Position numbers and translations under genes: made by a program. 64,000 nucleotides of DNA, taken from contig JAEPQE010000001.1 of the NCBI GenBank assembly GCA_017640665.1, positions 637,262-701,261 on the forward strand. The letters run 5' to 3'. The notes beneath the pieces were generated by a model that had not been told where the DNA came from, made no database searches, and saw nothing but the letters and a program-made list of their open reading frames with translations. The DNA comes from Balneolaceae bacterium (GTDB taxonomy: Bacteria; Bacteroidota; Rhodothermia; Balneolales; Balneolaceae). Position 1 is the first letter of the stretch. The number at the start of each line of letters is the position of its first letter. This document shows positions 13,937 to 24,300 of the stretch, piece by piece.

Positions 13937-15658
13937 GTGAGCCCGCTAACTCCCTCTACTGAAGAACGACATAGCCGGTTTGAGCTTCGAACACTTCTTG
14001 AGACAAGTCGCCTTTTAATTGAGTCTCAAGATCCTGATTTCGTACTTAATAATTTACTGCTCATTACGATGGGAAAGTTATTAGTACCAAAGGGAATGAT
14101 TCTTATCCATAAACCTGGTGATGAAGCTTACTTCGCATCAAAATCAAAAGGAAGAGGTTGGTTAGCTGAGGATGAAGAACTTAAAGCAGAATTTCCGCTT
14201 TCTGTTTTGGAAACTTCAGTTATTTATGGTGAAGACTTTAAAGAAGTATTTGAAACTATTGGTATTGACCCGGGAAGTGTACTTTTCAATCTTAAAACAA
14301 GTAACCACCATTTAGGCTTCTTATGTTTAGGCCCAAAAGGGAATAAGCAACCACTTACCGAGCATGAAATAGAATTTATTGAGAGTCTGAGTATTATTTC
14401 TTCTGTGGCCATTGCAAACTCACGTATGTTTCAGGAGTTACGGCATATTAACCGCCGGTTAGATCGCAAAGTACACGACCTCAATACCCTGCTGGAACTG
14501 AGTAAAGATTTTAACCTGATGGTTGATCAAAACGATATCGCACGCTCATTTAAGTTCGCGATGTTGGGGCAAATGCTCATCAGAACATTCTTTTTTGCAT
14601 TAGATGTTCAAGGAGATAAACGTATTATCGCAATCAGTGGCATTAATGATGAACCCGATGCTGATCAACTAGATAAACTCTTTCAACTTGAGGATGTAAA
14701 TCACGTTAATGGAGCCGAAGATTGTCCATTTCTTGAGGAAAATAATATTCAGCTTGTTATCGGATTGCGATTCCAGAATGAAAAAATTGGTTTGGTAGGT
14801 GTTGGTCAAAGAGCAAATAAAGAAGGCTACGGTGACTCTGAGGTAAATTTCCTTCAATCTCTTGGAAATTTGGCTCTTCTTACTATTCAAAAAACTTTAC
14901 TGCTGGAAGAACGCATAGAAAAAGAGCGGCTTGAAGAAGAACTGAGTCTTGCAAAAACCATTCAGGAAGGACTTCTTCCAAACCCAATACCAACTATTGA
15001 TGGATTTGATATAGCGGCAATTAATGTGTCTTCCCGTCAGGTCGGTGGTGATTATTTTGATCTTTTGAAAATGGAAGATGGTGGCCACTTATTCGCCATT
15101 GCAGATGTAACCGGAAAAGGAGCTCCTGCTTCGCTTCTTATGGCAAATCTACAGTCCATGTTACATGCTCTTGCTCCCCTTAACGTCTCTTTAGAAGAAG
15201 CTTCGGGCAGAATCAATGATATTATCCATGATAATACACCAGCCGATAAGTTTATTACTTTCTTCTGGGGAAAACTTTCACCGGATAAAAAACGATTTAA
15301 GTATGTGAACGCAGGGCATAATCCCCCTATGCTTTTCAGAGAGAACAAATCGGAACCTGAGTTGCTTGAAGAGGGTGGCGTGATATTAGGAGCCATGCCT
15401 ACATTGATGCCTTACAGTTGTTCAGAAATTGAATTTGAGAAAGGCGATCTGCTGGTATGCTTTACTGATGGTGTTACTGAGGCCATGAACCCTGCTCAGA
15501 CCGAAGAATATGAAGAAGACCGATTGATCGAGTGTATCAATAAAAACCGGGAAAAGAATTCTTCGGGAATCATGCAAGCCATTATTGATGATATCAATGA
15601 TTTCTCCAACAACATCCAGTACGATGACATCACCATGATTGTACTGAAGGTCAGTTAA
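13937..15658 (+). CDS. GAF-containing PP2C phosphatase (SpoIIE/RsbU type)
   Basis: A 573-residue protein. The N-terminal two-thirds hold two GAF-like sensory domains (about 15-165 and 180-320), then a coiled-coil linker (EERIEKERLEEELSLAKTIQEGLLP, about 322-346). The C-terminal SpoIIE phosphatase domain has metal-binding motifs VGGDYFD, ADVTGKG, FTDGVTEA and YDDITMIVLK. It should dephosphorylate the STAS protein in response to a signal sensed by the GAF domains. It has no membrane segment, so it acts in the cytosol. The start is GTG, 3 bases after the kinase gene. Its 3' end overlaps the convergent mltF gene by 8 bases. Confidence 0.92.
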   Translation: MSPLTPSTEERHSRFELRTLLETSRLLIESQDPDFVLNNLLLITMGKLLVPKGMILIHKPGDEAYFASKSKGRGWLAEDEELKAEFPLSVLETSVIYGEDFKEVFETIGIDPGSVLFNLKTSNHHLGFLCLGPKGNKQPLTEHEIEFIESLSIISSVAIANSRMFQELRHINRRLDRKVHDLNTLLELSKDFNLMVDQNDIARSFKFAMLGQMLIRTFFFALDVQGDKRIIAISGINDEPDADQLDKLFQLEDVNHVNGAEDCPFLEENNIQLVIGLRFQNEKIGLVGVGQRANKEGYGDSEVNFLQSLGNLALLTIQKTLLLEERIEKERLEEELSLAKTIQEGLLPNPIPTIDGFDIAAINVSSRQVGGDYFDLLKMEDGGHLFAIADVTGKGAPASLLMANLQSMLHALAPLNVSLEEASGRINDIIHDNTPADKFITFFWGKLSPDKKRFKYVNAGHNPPMLFRENKSEPELLEEGGVILGAMPTLMPYSCSEIEFEKGDLLVCFTDGVTEAMNPAQTEEYEEDRLIECINKNREKNSSGIMQAIIDDINDFSNNIQYDDITMIVLKVS

Positions 15659-17156
15659 GTGTTTTAATGCCAAATACTCCCGGGGGCATACTTCGGGTTT
15701 CTGCTAATGCAAGAATAGCCTGATAGGTATTGTACCGATTCATTATCTCATTTACGTAGCGAACCGTTTCTATCCCTCTGCAAAAGCCATAGCGGGCATG
15801 TTGGTAATACCTTCGCTGCATAAGTTTCAATAAAGATTCCGATACCGTACTCCATTCGTTTGGGTTTTTATTCTGGTCAATGGATAATCGACGGGCATCT
15901 GCAACATGTCCCATGCCTGCATTGTAGGTCGCAAGAGCTAACTGCCATTGATTTGTTGAATCCAAGTACGAATAATGATCAAGATGCTCATTAATAATCC
16001 GGGCCCCCTCTCTGATACTGTGTTCCGGAATGTACAGGGAATCTTTTGGGACTTCTGAAAACCGGGGGAGCACCTGCATTATACCAACGGCACCAGCCCA
16101 GCTTTCAGAATAAGGATCAAACTTAGATTCCTGGGCTGCAATAGCTGTAAGCATTACCCAATCCAGCCCAAATTCATCCGCTACGGTTTGAATGAGACTA
16201 TCGTAAGGAGAGATTGCTCCAAATTGAGTCGTTTGTAGTTCAGGATTGAAGTAATCGGCAATCTGAGAGCTTCCTTCATAGTATTTTTTTCTTAATACAT
16301 TTAAGAATGTTGATCGTTTAGGCACTCCGTTTTCATCATATTTAAAATGCTGATATAAAAACCTATTGAGCCGGGCTTCTAAATCTGACCCGTTTTTACG
16401 AATCGCCCACGCGATTTCATCCCTTTCGGAGATCACCGGGCCCTTCACCAACCCGCGCATGTACTTATTGCTCGCATAGAAGATATTGTCATCGGCTACA
16501 GTAGCTACATAGTTTCCACTCGCCACTTGAAATAATAAGGTTTCAGTATCCATTTCTTCAGAAACCAAATTAATCTGGATGTCGAACCCCTGATCCTGAA
16601 GCTCTTTAAGCTCCAGATAATAAGAACTATTTCTTCGGATTGTAATGGGAATACCGCCAAGATCGGTAATGCTCTCAGGCTGAAAGCCAAGCTCATCAGA
16701 AACCACTATAATTTGATTCACCAGATTATAAGGGCGTGTAAAACTAACTATTTCTTCTCTTTCGGGTGTGATCGTGTAATTCGCAGCAATTATATCTCCT
16801 GCTCCACTGTTCAATAAATCATAGGGATTTTCATTTTCACCCGGTATCACTACTTCAAGTGCCAAATCATTTTTTCGGGCAAACTCTTTCAACATTTCAT
16901 ATTCGAAACCAACCTGTATTCCCCGATAAAGAAAATACGCTCCCGAACTGTAACTGGTAATCATCCTGAGCACGCCACTCTGCTTAATTTCTGTTAAATC
17001 TCTTGAAACCGGTTCGGTTACAGTAGTTGTTAACTCAGAAGATCCGATTGTTGTTGGTTCTTTCTTTCCCTCGAAGCAACTCAGGAAAAAAACAGATAAT
17101 AAAAAGAGCGCAATCACTCTTTTATTTTTAATCGATATGTTATCTTTATGCAGCAT
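15651..17156 (-). CDS. mltF: MltF-type membrane-bound lytic murein transglycosylase
   Basis: A 501-residue lipoprotein (hydrophobic 14-26, lipobox LSC near residue 27). Residues about 55-290 are a periplasmic solute-binding-protein (SBP_bac_3) module. From about 310 a lytic transglycosylase domain follows, with catalytic Glu in AIAAQESKFDP, the GAVGIMQVLPRF motif, and ALATYNAGMGHV. This two-module order is the MltF signature; the first module regulates the second in other bacteria. It cleaves the MurNAc-GlcNAc bond to 1,6-anhydro products. It is a single gene converging on the phosphatase gene. Confidence 0.92.
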   Translation of the reverse strand: MLHKDNISIKNKRVIALFLLSVFFLSCFEGKKEPTTIGSSELTTTVTEPVSRDLTEIKQSGVLRMITSYSSGAYFLYRGIQVGFEYEMLKEFARKNDLALEVVIPGENENPYDLLNSGAGDIIAANYTITPEREEIVSFTRPYNLVNQIIVVSDELGFQPESITDLGGIPITIRRNSSYYLELKELQDQGFDIQINLVSEEMDTETLLFQVASGNYVATVADDNIFYASNKYMRGLVKGPVISERDEIAWAIRKNGSDLEARLNRFLYQHFKYDENGVPKRSTFLNVLRKKYYEGSSQIADYFNPELQTTQFGAISPYDSLIQTVADEFGLDWVMLTAIAAQESKFDPYSESWAGAVGIMQVLPRFSEVPKDSLYIPEHSIREGARIINEHLDHYSYLDSTNQWQLALATYNAGMGHVADARRLSIDQNKNPNEWSTVSESLLKLMQRRYYQHARYGFCRGIETVRYVNEIMNRYNTYQAILALAETRSMPPGVFGIKTLN

Positions 17157-17180
17157 AAAGTTTTATAAACGTACTAAAAT

Positions 17181-17188
17181 CAAACTTA
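17181..17188 (-). promoter_or_regulatory. Putative -7 promoter element of mltF
   Basis: On the minus strand the octamer TAAGTTTG fits TAnnTTTG and lies 25 bases upstream of the mltF start. No clear TTG is seen at -33, so this is a weak call. Confidence 0.3.
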
Positions 17189-17341
17189 AGTTAAATAAAG
17201 TCTGATTACTTCCGTTGAATAGCTCTAATTTACAAGTTATTGATGGTTTTTGGTGTATTCATTAACAACAATTAATCATCATAGACTCTAAAACACTATT
17301 TTTTAACGAATAATTCACAATTTGATAGATCTCTACAGTTC

Positions 17342-19786
17342 ATGAGGAAAACTAAACACTTTGCAGTTTTTCTGTGTTTGTTTTCACTATTTCTGATTCA
17401 TTTTTCAAAAGCACAGATTAGTGGAGTTATTAAAAATTCTAAAACCTTCGAGCCCATTGTAGAAGTAAGCATTCTAATCGAAGGTTCACAAACAGGAACC
17501 AGTACTGCTTCAAATGGGGATTTCTTCCTACCTGTTACAGAATTCCCGGTTACACTCCAGCTTTCCCTTCTTGGCTTCGAATCCAGAACGGTAGAAGTAT
17601 ATCGTAGAGACTCCAGCCTGGTTTTTTTCATGAAGCCTGAAGTTTCCAGCTTAGATGAAATTATTGTTTCCCCTGACAGAACATTAAGCCCAATTACACA
17701 ATCCTCTCCAATCGCACGTAGCTCCGTAAGTATTGAGCAGCTTTCAAGTAAATCTACGGTGACTGCTGTAGAACTTCTACGCGCGGAAAGCGGGGTTTTC
17801 ATTCAACAAACCAGTGTAGGTCAGGGAAGTGTATATATTCGTGGCCGTGCCGGCAGAGATGTTTTATATCTTTTTAACGGCATGCGAATGAATCCCTCTT
17901 TTGTTCGCTCCGGTCAAAATCAATATTTTGGGGCAGTGGATCCCCTTCTTATTAACAAACTTGATGTTTACCGTGGGCCGGTTTCCGTGTACTACGGAAG
18001 CGATGCTCTTTCAGGCGGGGTTAATATCTCCCCAATCGTAAAGGAATATTCTGACGATTCCGGACTTTCAGGAGAACTTTTAAGCACTTTGAATTTTGAA
18101 GGAAACGGAGAGAAAAGTATCCACGGAAAGCTGGCCTATCAAGCGCCGGGATTCTCCTTTTTTGCCGGAGGAAGTTTTAGAGACTTTGATTATTATAAAA
18201 TGAGTTCTCAAACAAATGAGGCTCTTTGGTTTCCTTATGGTGGCACGCTTTCAAATGCTAACTATCAATTCAAATCTTTCCAGATTTCTTCTAAAATTAA
18301 AACCTCAGATAAAACTGATCTAACATTGGTGAGCTATTTTGGGGAAATCCCTGATGCTGCGCGATTAGACAGAGTCACCCTTGGATATAGTATAGAAGAA
18401 CAAAATGAAGACATCGCCCCCCAATTCGGTTATTATTCCAATACCTCTCCACTGATGTTTTGGGGAAACACTCTGGAATATCGCTTTTCGAAAATTAATC
18501 AGGCATTTGAAAGTGTAGGGATAAAAGTGGGTTATTTCCGTTTGAAAGACTTTAGAAAACAACAGGACTTTGCGTTCAACAACGCCCCGCTATTTGCACT
18601 TAATGAAGCCGACCGTGATTACTCATTTTCAGTAAGTGATACTACTAATTTTGATCAAAACAGAAGTGATCAACTCCAGTTGTCAATTGATATCCGTTCA
18701 GCACTGGCAAATAACCTATACCTGAAATGGGGAGCTGATGTCTCGTATGACCAAGTGAGCAGCGACCACCATACAAATACCGGCGACTTCTCTTTGCCTA
18801 GATACCCTGATGGCTCGGAGTACATTTTATCTGGATTTTTTGCCCAGCTGGATCAATTAATTTCGAATGAATTGAGTATGGAGTATGGACTCCGCTACTC
18901 CCACACATTTGCAAACATCCCGTTTGAAGGAGTAAATACCGATCGTAAATATGATCCCTATAAAGCTGATTATGGTCAATTAACCGGCTCTATTGGGATT
19001 ACCTATGAGCTCAATTCCGAAGTTACTTTCCTGAGTAATATTTCTTCCGGTTTTCGGGCACCTAATATTTCAGATCTTTCTGAGGTGGGGATTCGCCGAA
19101 GTGATCAATTCCAAACCCCTAATACGAATCTAAGACCAGAAAAAACGGGGAACTTTGACCTTGGGTTTCAATACCAGAATGATCTTTTCCATACTGAGTT
19201 ATTCGCATTCTGGCTGCATTATTTCGACAAAATTAACCGTGTTAATACTGGTAATCTTGTTAATGAATTTGGACAGGTAATAGCGTCCGAAGACGCTCCC
19301 GGAACTAATAATGTATACAATGAAGTAACTAACGAAAATGCCAATTCAATGGACCTTTTGGGCGTTGAATTCAGAGGAGATTATACTATCAATGAGTGGC
19401 TGGAAAGCGGAATAACTTTTACTTACACCTGGGGCGATTTAACAAATGAAGACGGTAGCAAGGAGCCAGCTGATCGAGTTCCCCCGGCGAACGGTGTGTT
19501 TTATATAGATTATAATCCAACGAATCGTATTTCAATTCGACCGCAAGCACGATATGCCTTTGCACATCGTAGAATTTCTCCGGGGGAAATTGGAGATATC
19601 CGTATTTCACAGGATGGAACTGATGGATTCGTAAACCTTCAGGTTTTGGCCAATTTTCAGGCAAGAGATAACCTTTCCCTTAAAGTAATTGCTGATAACC
19701 TGAGTGATTCCGCTTACCGTGAACATGCCAGTAGCCTCGATGGCATGGGAAGAAACATCACATTCAGCCTGAGCTATACTTTTTAA
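17342..19786 (+). CDS. TonB-dependent outer-membrane receptor
   Basis: An 814-residue protein with a signal peptide (to about residue 26, ending SKAQ). A CarboxypepD_reg-like domain follows (27-105, ISGVIKNSKTFEPI.. TASNGDFFLPV), then a plug domain (about 120-235, VYIRGRAGRDVLYLFNGMRMN.., DVYRGPVSVYYGSDALSGGV) and a 22-strand barrel ending in the aromatic YTF. It imports a ligand through the outer membrane using TonB energy. No SusD partner, TonB or ExbBD gene lies nearby, so it is not a SusCD system and the ligand is unknown. Its stop overlaps the convergent transporter gene by four bases. Confidence 0.92.
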   Translation: MRKTKHFAVFLCLFSLFLIHFSKAQISGVIKNSKTFEPIVEVSILIEGSQTGTSTASNGDFFLPVTEFPVTLQLSLLGFESRTVEVYRRDSSLVFFMKPEVSSLDEIIVSPDRTLSPITQSSPIARSSVSIEQLSSKSTVTAVELLRAESGVFIQQTSVGQGSVYIRGRAGRDVLYLFNGMRMNPSFVRSGQNQYFGAVDPLLINKLDVYRGPVSVYYGSDALSGGVNISPIVKEYSDDSGLSGELLSTLNFEGNGEKSIHGKLAYQAPGFSFFAGGSFRDFDYYKMSSQTNEALWFPYGGTLSNANYQFKSFQISSKIKTSDKTDLTLVSYFGEIPDAARLDRVTLGYSIEEQNEDIAPQFGYYSNTSPLMFWGNTLEYRFSKINQAFESVGIKVGYFRLKDFRKQQDFAFNNAPLFALNEADRDYSFSVSDTTNFDQNRSDQLQLSIDIRSALANNLYLKWGADVSYDQVSSDHHTNTGDFSLPRYPDGSEYILSGFFAQLDQLISNELSMEYGLRYSHTFANIPFEGVNTDRKYDPYKADYGQLTGSIGITYELNSEVTFLSNISSGFRAPNISDLSEVGIRRSDQFQTPNTNLRPEKTGNFDLGFQYQNDLFHTELFAFWLHYFDKINRVNTGNLVNEFGQVIASEDAPGTNNVYNEVTNENANSMDLLGVEFRGDYTINEWLESGITFTYTWGDLTNEDGSKEPADRVPPANGVFYIDYNPTNRISIRPQARYAFAHRRISPGEIGDIRISQDGTDGFVNLQVLANFQARDNLSLKVIADNLSDSAYREHASSLDGMGRNITFSLSYTF

Positions 19787-20691
19787 ACCCCTTTCTTTTT
19801 AGACCAGGTGAAGGTGATTCCTAATAAAATGATCGCCATTCCTACAAATGAAAGCGGAAGCGGTACTTCGCCAAAAAAGAAGAAAGCCATCACTGAAGAG
19901 GCGGCCGGTTCGAATAAAATCAGCGTTGCTATTAACGTTGGTGAAACAAATTTAACGGCATAATTCAGCGCCCCGTGACCAGCAATTTGAGGTCCAACAG
20001 CTAAACCGAATCCAACTAATAAAAGTAGTCCAGAAAGTTCAAAAGAAAAGCCCTCAACCACGAAAAGAGTAACAACGCAGGTTAACGCTGCATAGCCGTA
20101 TACGGGGAATACATATTCTATCCAGTTTCTTTTTTGGCGTACACGATTTCCAATAATAAAGTACACCGCAAAAATTGCAGAAGCCCCAAATGCGAGTAAA
20201 TTACCTAATAATGGATTTGGGTAAATTCCCTCATTCCCAAAATCGGAATACCCAAGAATAATGGAACCAAAAAATGAAATAAATACCCCAAGCCAGACAA
20301 TAAGCCTGAATTTATATTTGAATACAAATCGCTCAATAATGATCAGAATGATCGGGTGTGTTGTAACTAAAACTGATGCCGATGCAATAGATGTAAAGTA
20401 AATAGAGGCTATCCAGCAGATCAGATGTAACCCCAACAAAATTCCTGATATGGCAACCCAAATATGCTCTTTGGTAGAGATTTCTCTTTTATCGTCTTTA
20501 TTCCTTGCAGAGAAATACACCGGGATGAGTAACAAAAATGCAAAAACCGTTCGGACTGAAGCAACAAGAAATGCTGATTCATTAGTAACAATTTTCACCA
20601 GGATTGGCGAGAACCCAATGGCAGTGATTCCTAAGCCGAGCAGTGAATAGACCTTTACTTTTGAAAAGCTATCCGGTTGAGTAGTATCCAT
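19783..20691 (-). CDS. EamA/DMT-family transporter
   Basis: A 302-residue inner-membrane protein with ten hydrophobic segments in two repeats of five, the EamA layout. It has the usual family landmarks: a Gly-rich first helix, a conserved PVYFSARN-type loop and GLxVGPQIAGHGALNYAVKFVSPT in the second repeat. DMT proteins export small metabolites or amino acids; the substrate cannot be read from sequence. It begins one base inside the end of the DUF4293 gene and is probably co-transcribed with it. Confidence 0.88.
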   Translation of the reverse strand: MDTTQPDSFSKVKVYSLLGLGITAIGFSPILVKIVTNESAFLVASVRTVFAFLLLIPVYFSARNKDDKREISTKEHIWVAISGILLGLHLICWIASIYFTSIASASVLVTTHPIILIIIERFVFKYKFRLIVWLGVFISFFGSIILGYSDFGNEGIYPNPLLGNLLAFGASAIFAVYFIIGNRVRQKRNWIEYVFPVYGYAALTCVVTLFVVEGFSFELSGLLLLVGFGLAVGPQIAGHGALNYAVKFVSPTLIATLILFEPAASSVMAFFFFGEVPLPLSFVGMAIILLGITFTWSKKKGV

Positions 20692-21098
20692 TACCGAATA
20701 CGATCCATGGAACGAACCAGTTTTTCGTCTTTATTAATAAAGCGAAGGGCCAGTAACTGAAAAATGAAACCAAGCACTATTAAACCGGTTCCAATAGCTT
20801 CATCCCAAAGGTACGTTCCAATCCCTCCCAACGAAAAGAAAACTCCCACAGAAAAACCCAAAGAAATTATTTGTACAAAAGCAGCTCTTTTCACCCAGTT
20901 TATCTGGTTTTTCCGGTTGTTAAACAGAAAAATAGAGTACACTGAAAATATAGCGGCTACTACCAGTGAAATAGCCAGCCCAAAACCAATCCATTGCTGG
21001 GGATCTTCCATCGCTCTGGTATAAATTGGAGTGAAATACACGCCCAGGTTCGTAATTGCAGCAAGTGCCAGAAAAACTGTTTGAATTCTTTGAAGCAA
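20691..21098 (-). CDS. DUF4293 membrane protein
   Basis: A 135-residue protein with four hydrophobic segments. The start MLQRIQTVFLALAAI is the hallmark of DUF4293, a family restricted to Bacteroidota and relatives with no known function. It shares one base with the DMT transporter gene downstream, and a good Bacteroidota-type promoter lies 30-60 bases upstream. Confidence 0.85.
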   Translation of the reverse strand: MLQRIQTVFLALAAITNLGVYFTPIYTRAMEDPQQWIGFGLAISLVVAAIFSVYSIFLFNNRKNQINWVKRAAFVQIISLGFSVGVFFSLGGIGTYLWDEAIGTGLIVLGFIFQLLALRFINKDEKLVRSMDRIR

Positions 21099-21127
21099 GA
21101 TTTTTGAAATTCGTTCTAAATTTGATG

Positions 21128-21159
21128 CAAAGATAGGGGTTTTAGCATACTTAGTTCAA
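21128..21159 (-). promoter_or_regulatory. Bacteroidota-type promoter of the DUF4293-DMT operon
   Basis: On the minus strand TTG (21157-21159) is followed after 21 bases by TATCTTTG (21128-21135), a full match to the Bacteroidota consensus of TTG and TAnnTTTG about 20 bases apart. It is 30 bases from the start codon. This is the clearest promoter in the window. Confidence 0.6.
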
Positions 21160-21235
21160 TTCAGATTCGTGTTATATCTGCCTTTTCCAGGGATGTCTAC
21201 TAACAAAGACCTGGCATCAATAAACACAATCCGGA

Positions 21236-21253
21236 TTCCCACCTTCGTGGGAA
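21236..21253. repeat. REP-like palindrome
   Basis: TTCCCAC, loop CTTC, GTGGGAA, inside the longer phrase GATTCCCACCTTCGTGGGAAC. This is the look of dispersed intergenic palindromes that occur in many copies in some genomes of this group. Only one copy is in the window. Confidence 0.45.
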
Positions 21254-21264
21254 CGGCTAAGGAA

Positions 21265-21296
21265 AAAGCCCGATGCGAATAAACACACCGGGCTTT
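21265..21296 (-). terminator. Terminator of the RND efflux operon
   Basis: AAAGCCCG and CGGGCTTT arms with a 16-base loop sit 21 bases after the RND transporter stop. On the minus strand the stem is followed by a T-run (GGGCTTTTT). Confidence 0.7.
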
Positions 21297-21316
21297 CAAT
21301 ATTCAATCAATGTAAG

Positions 21317-24300
21317 CTAAGCAGGTTCCGCGTGAAGTTGCTCTTCTTCAGAGTTCAAAGAACTTTGATCTTTGATGATACCCGGCTCTTCTTTGCCGAA
21401 CATCACTTTGTTCAAGCCGCGGCGGCTGCGTTCAATGATACTGTATAAAACCGGAACCAGAATAAGTGTAAGCGCAGTAGCAAATAACAAACCTACAATT
21501 ACCGCGATAGCCATCGGCCCCCACCATGCAGCTTGCTCTCCACCCATATAGATGTATGAACCGAGATTACTGAAGAATTCCAACGGAGTGGCAACCAACA
21601 CGATGAAATCGAAGTTAAATCCGATTGCAAGTGGTACTAAACCAAGTGCTGTTGTGGTTGCTGTAAGAACTACCGGCCGGAAACGCACTTTTCCTCCCTG
21701 AATCAAGGCAGATCTTAAATCCATGCCGTCACGCTCGCGAAGTATATCAACGTAATCGATTAATACAATCGCGTTATTCACTACAATTCCGGCAAGCGAG
21801 ATGATACCCAGGAAAGCCATTAATCCGAAGGCCATTTGGAAGGTTACCAATCCATAAAATACTCCTGCCATCGACATAATTACAGAGCTCAGAATAATCA
21901 ATGGTTTTGCTACAGAGTTGAATTGTGATACCAGAATGAATGAAATCAAAAAGAGAGCAATCAAAAATGCTATTCCCAAAAAGTTAAATGATTCATCCTG
22001 TTCCTGTTGCTGCCCTGTCCAACTGAAGGTATACCCTGCAGGCAGTTCCTGTAAGTAATTATCAAGAACGCCCTGAACTTCGCCCAGCACTGCATTAGCC
22101 TGATAGCCCGCACGAACATCCGCACTTACGGTAATTACGCGTACCGCTTCTTTATGATTAATGCCGCCCAATCCATCGCTTACTTCCCAGGTAGCCACCT
22201 CCGAAAGCGGAACTTGATTTCCTTCATGGAAAATAGTGAGATCACCAAGGGTACTCATATCATCACGATATTCATCGTTCAGTCGCACGATAATATCGTA
22301 CTCTTCTTTACCATCACGGAATTTCGAAGCTTCTACCCCATTGATTGCCTGACGGATGGTCATACCAATCGTATTGGTATTGAGTTCGTAAAGCGCCGCC
22401 TTTTCTCGATCAACTTCTACTCGTATTTCAGGGCGAGGTTCAGGCAGGTTTGATTCCAAACCGTCCATTTTGGCAAATACCGAATCCTCTTCAAGAATGG
22501 TTAAAATATCATACGAGATGGTCTTGAGTTGTTCCATATCGTTTCCGGAAATCTCAAGATTTACAGGCTTACCTGTTGGAGGTCCGTTTGGTGGTTGCTC
22601 AACAGTAATTTTCGCTCCTACGATGTTTTCGCTCATGTGATCCCGAAGAAATTCCATTGCTGCAAACACATCGCCTTCCCGTTCCTGGAAATCCACGAAG
22701 TTAAGTGCTACCGTACCTCGATTTGGAGTATTTCCTCCTCCACTCGAACCCGGGTCTGCCGTAATTAACGCTCCGGAGGTAGCCAAAACACTATTTACAT
22801 CTACAATATTTGGGAGATTTTGAACCCGATCCCGAACTTCATCTACAATAGTTTTAGTATATGCAACGTCCGATCCTATTGGGGTTTCAACCTGAACATA
22901 CACGTCTCGTGGAGGGATATCTTCCGGGAAGAACTCAACCCCTGTTGGAAACATGGCAAGCATAAAAAAGCTTGATATCAAAACAAGAACTGAAATTCCT
23001 ATAGTTGCCAATCTATGGTTAAGTGCCCAAGTCAATGATACTTCATACCTGTCAATCCACTTATTGAGACCCTCTCGCTGCCACCACCTGCCAATAGGTT
23101 CAAGTACATACTTGTTGATAAGCCAGAGAATCACACCAAGAATGATCAGCATTGTCCATGTAATAAAACTTGATGCGAGAAAGATCAATGCAAAGAAGCT
23201 GAATACACCAATAAGAATACGTTTCCCTTTCTTTGTGATCTGTGCTCTTTTTTCCTGCCCATCTACTCGCATAAATAGCGCGCAGATTACAGGGTTGATA
23301 ATCAATCCTACAAATAAAGAGCTTGCCAGTGTAATGATGAGTGTCTTTGGAAGATAGCTCATAAACTGGCCAACGATACCGGGCCAGAACACCATTGGTG
23401 CAAAAGCCGCAATGGTAGTCATCGTTCCGGCAATAATCGGTACTGCAACCTCACCGGTTCCCTTTTTAGCTGCCTCGAAATTATCGTACCCTTCTTCCAG
23501 ATATCGGTAAATATTCTCTACCACCACAATGGCGTTGTCTACCAGCATCCCCAAAGAAAGAATAAGAGAGAACAGTACTACCATGTTCATAGTGATGCCA
23601 ACTGCTCCTAATATGATGAACGAAAGAAACATAGATAAAGGAATTGAAATCCCTACAAATGAGGCATTTCTAACTCCAAGGAAAAACAGAAGAACACCTA
23701 CAACCAGAGTCAGCCCGGAGATAATGTTATTCTCAAGGTTACTCACCATGCTAACCACATCAATACTTTGATCGTTGGTAATTTTATAAGTGGTTGTTGG
23801 TGGAAGTGTTTCCAGCTCAGTATCCAAAATTGCCTTTGTTCGCTGAGCCGTTTCCAGAATGTTTTCTCCGGTTCTCTTCTTTACTCCTAAAGTAATTACA
23901 GGAGCGCCTTCCAGCTCAGAGTAGGTTTCCCTTTCTTTGAAGCCAAAAGTAACGCTGGCCACATCACGTACATAAATCGGGCTGCGCTGTTCACCTTTAA
24001 TTACCACATCCTCAAGTAGTGCAGTATCATCATACTGCCCCGGTATACGAAGCAGAAATTTCTTCGTACCAACAGAAATATCTCCCCCGGGAATAGTCAC
24101 ATTCTCCTGAGATATTGCTCCAATGATGTCCCCAAAAGTAACCCCATAGTATTTCATCTTGGCAAGATCCACATCTACCTGAACTTCACGCTCAAGCCCT
24201 CCTGTAAGATCTACGCCAAGCACAGAAGGGATTGCTTCAATTTTATCCTGAAGGTCTTCCGCAATTTCTTTCAGTATAACCTCGTCATATTCACCCGAAA

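Noticed and set aside
17342-19786. TonB receptor as part of a SusCD polysaccharide-utilisation locus
   Set aside because: No SusD-like lipoprotein or glycoside hydrolase is adjacent, and the N-terminal and barrel motifs are those of ordinary TonB receptors.
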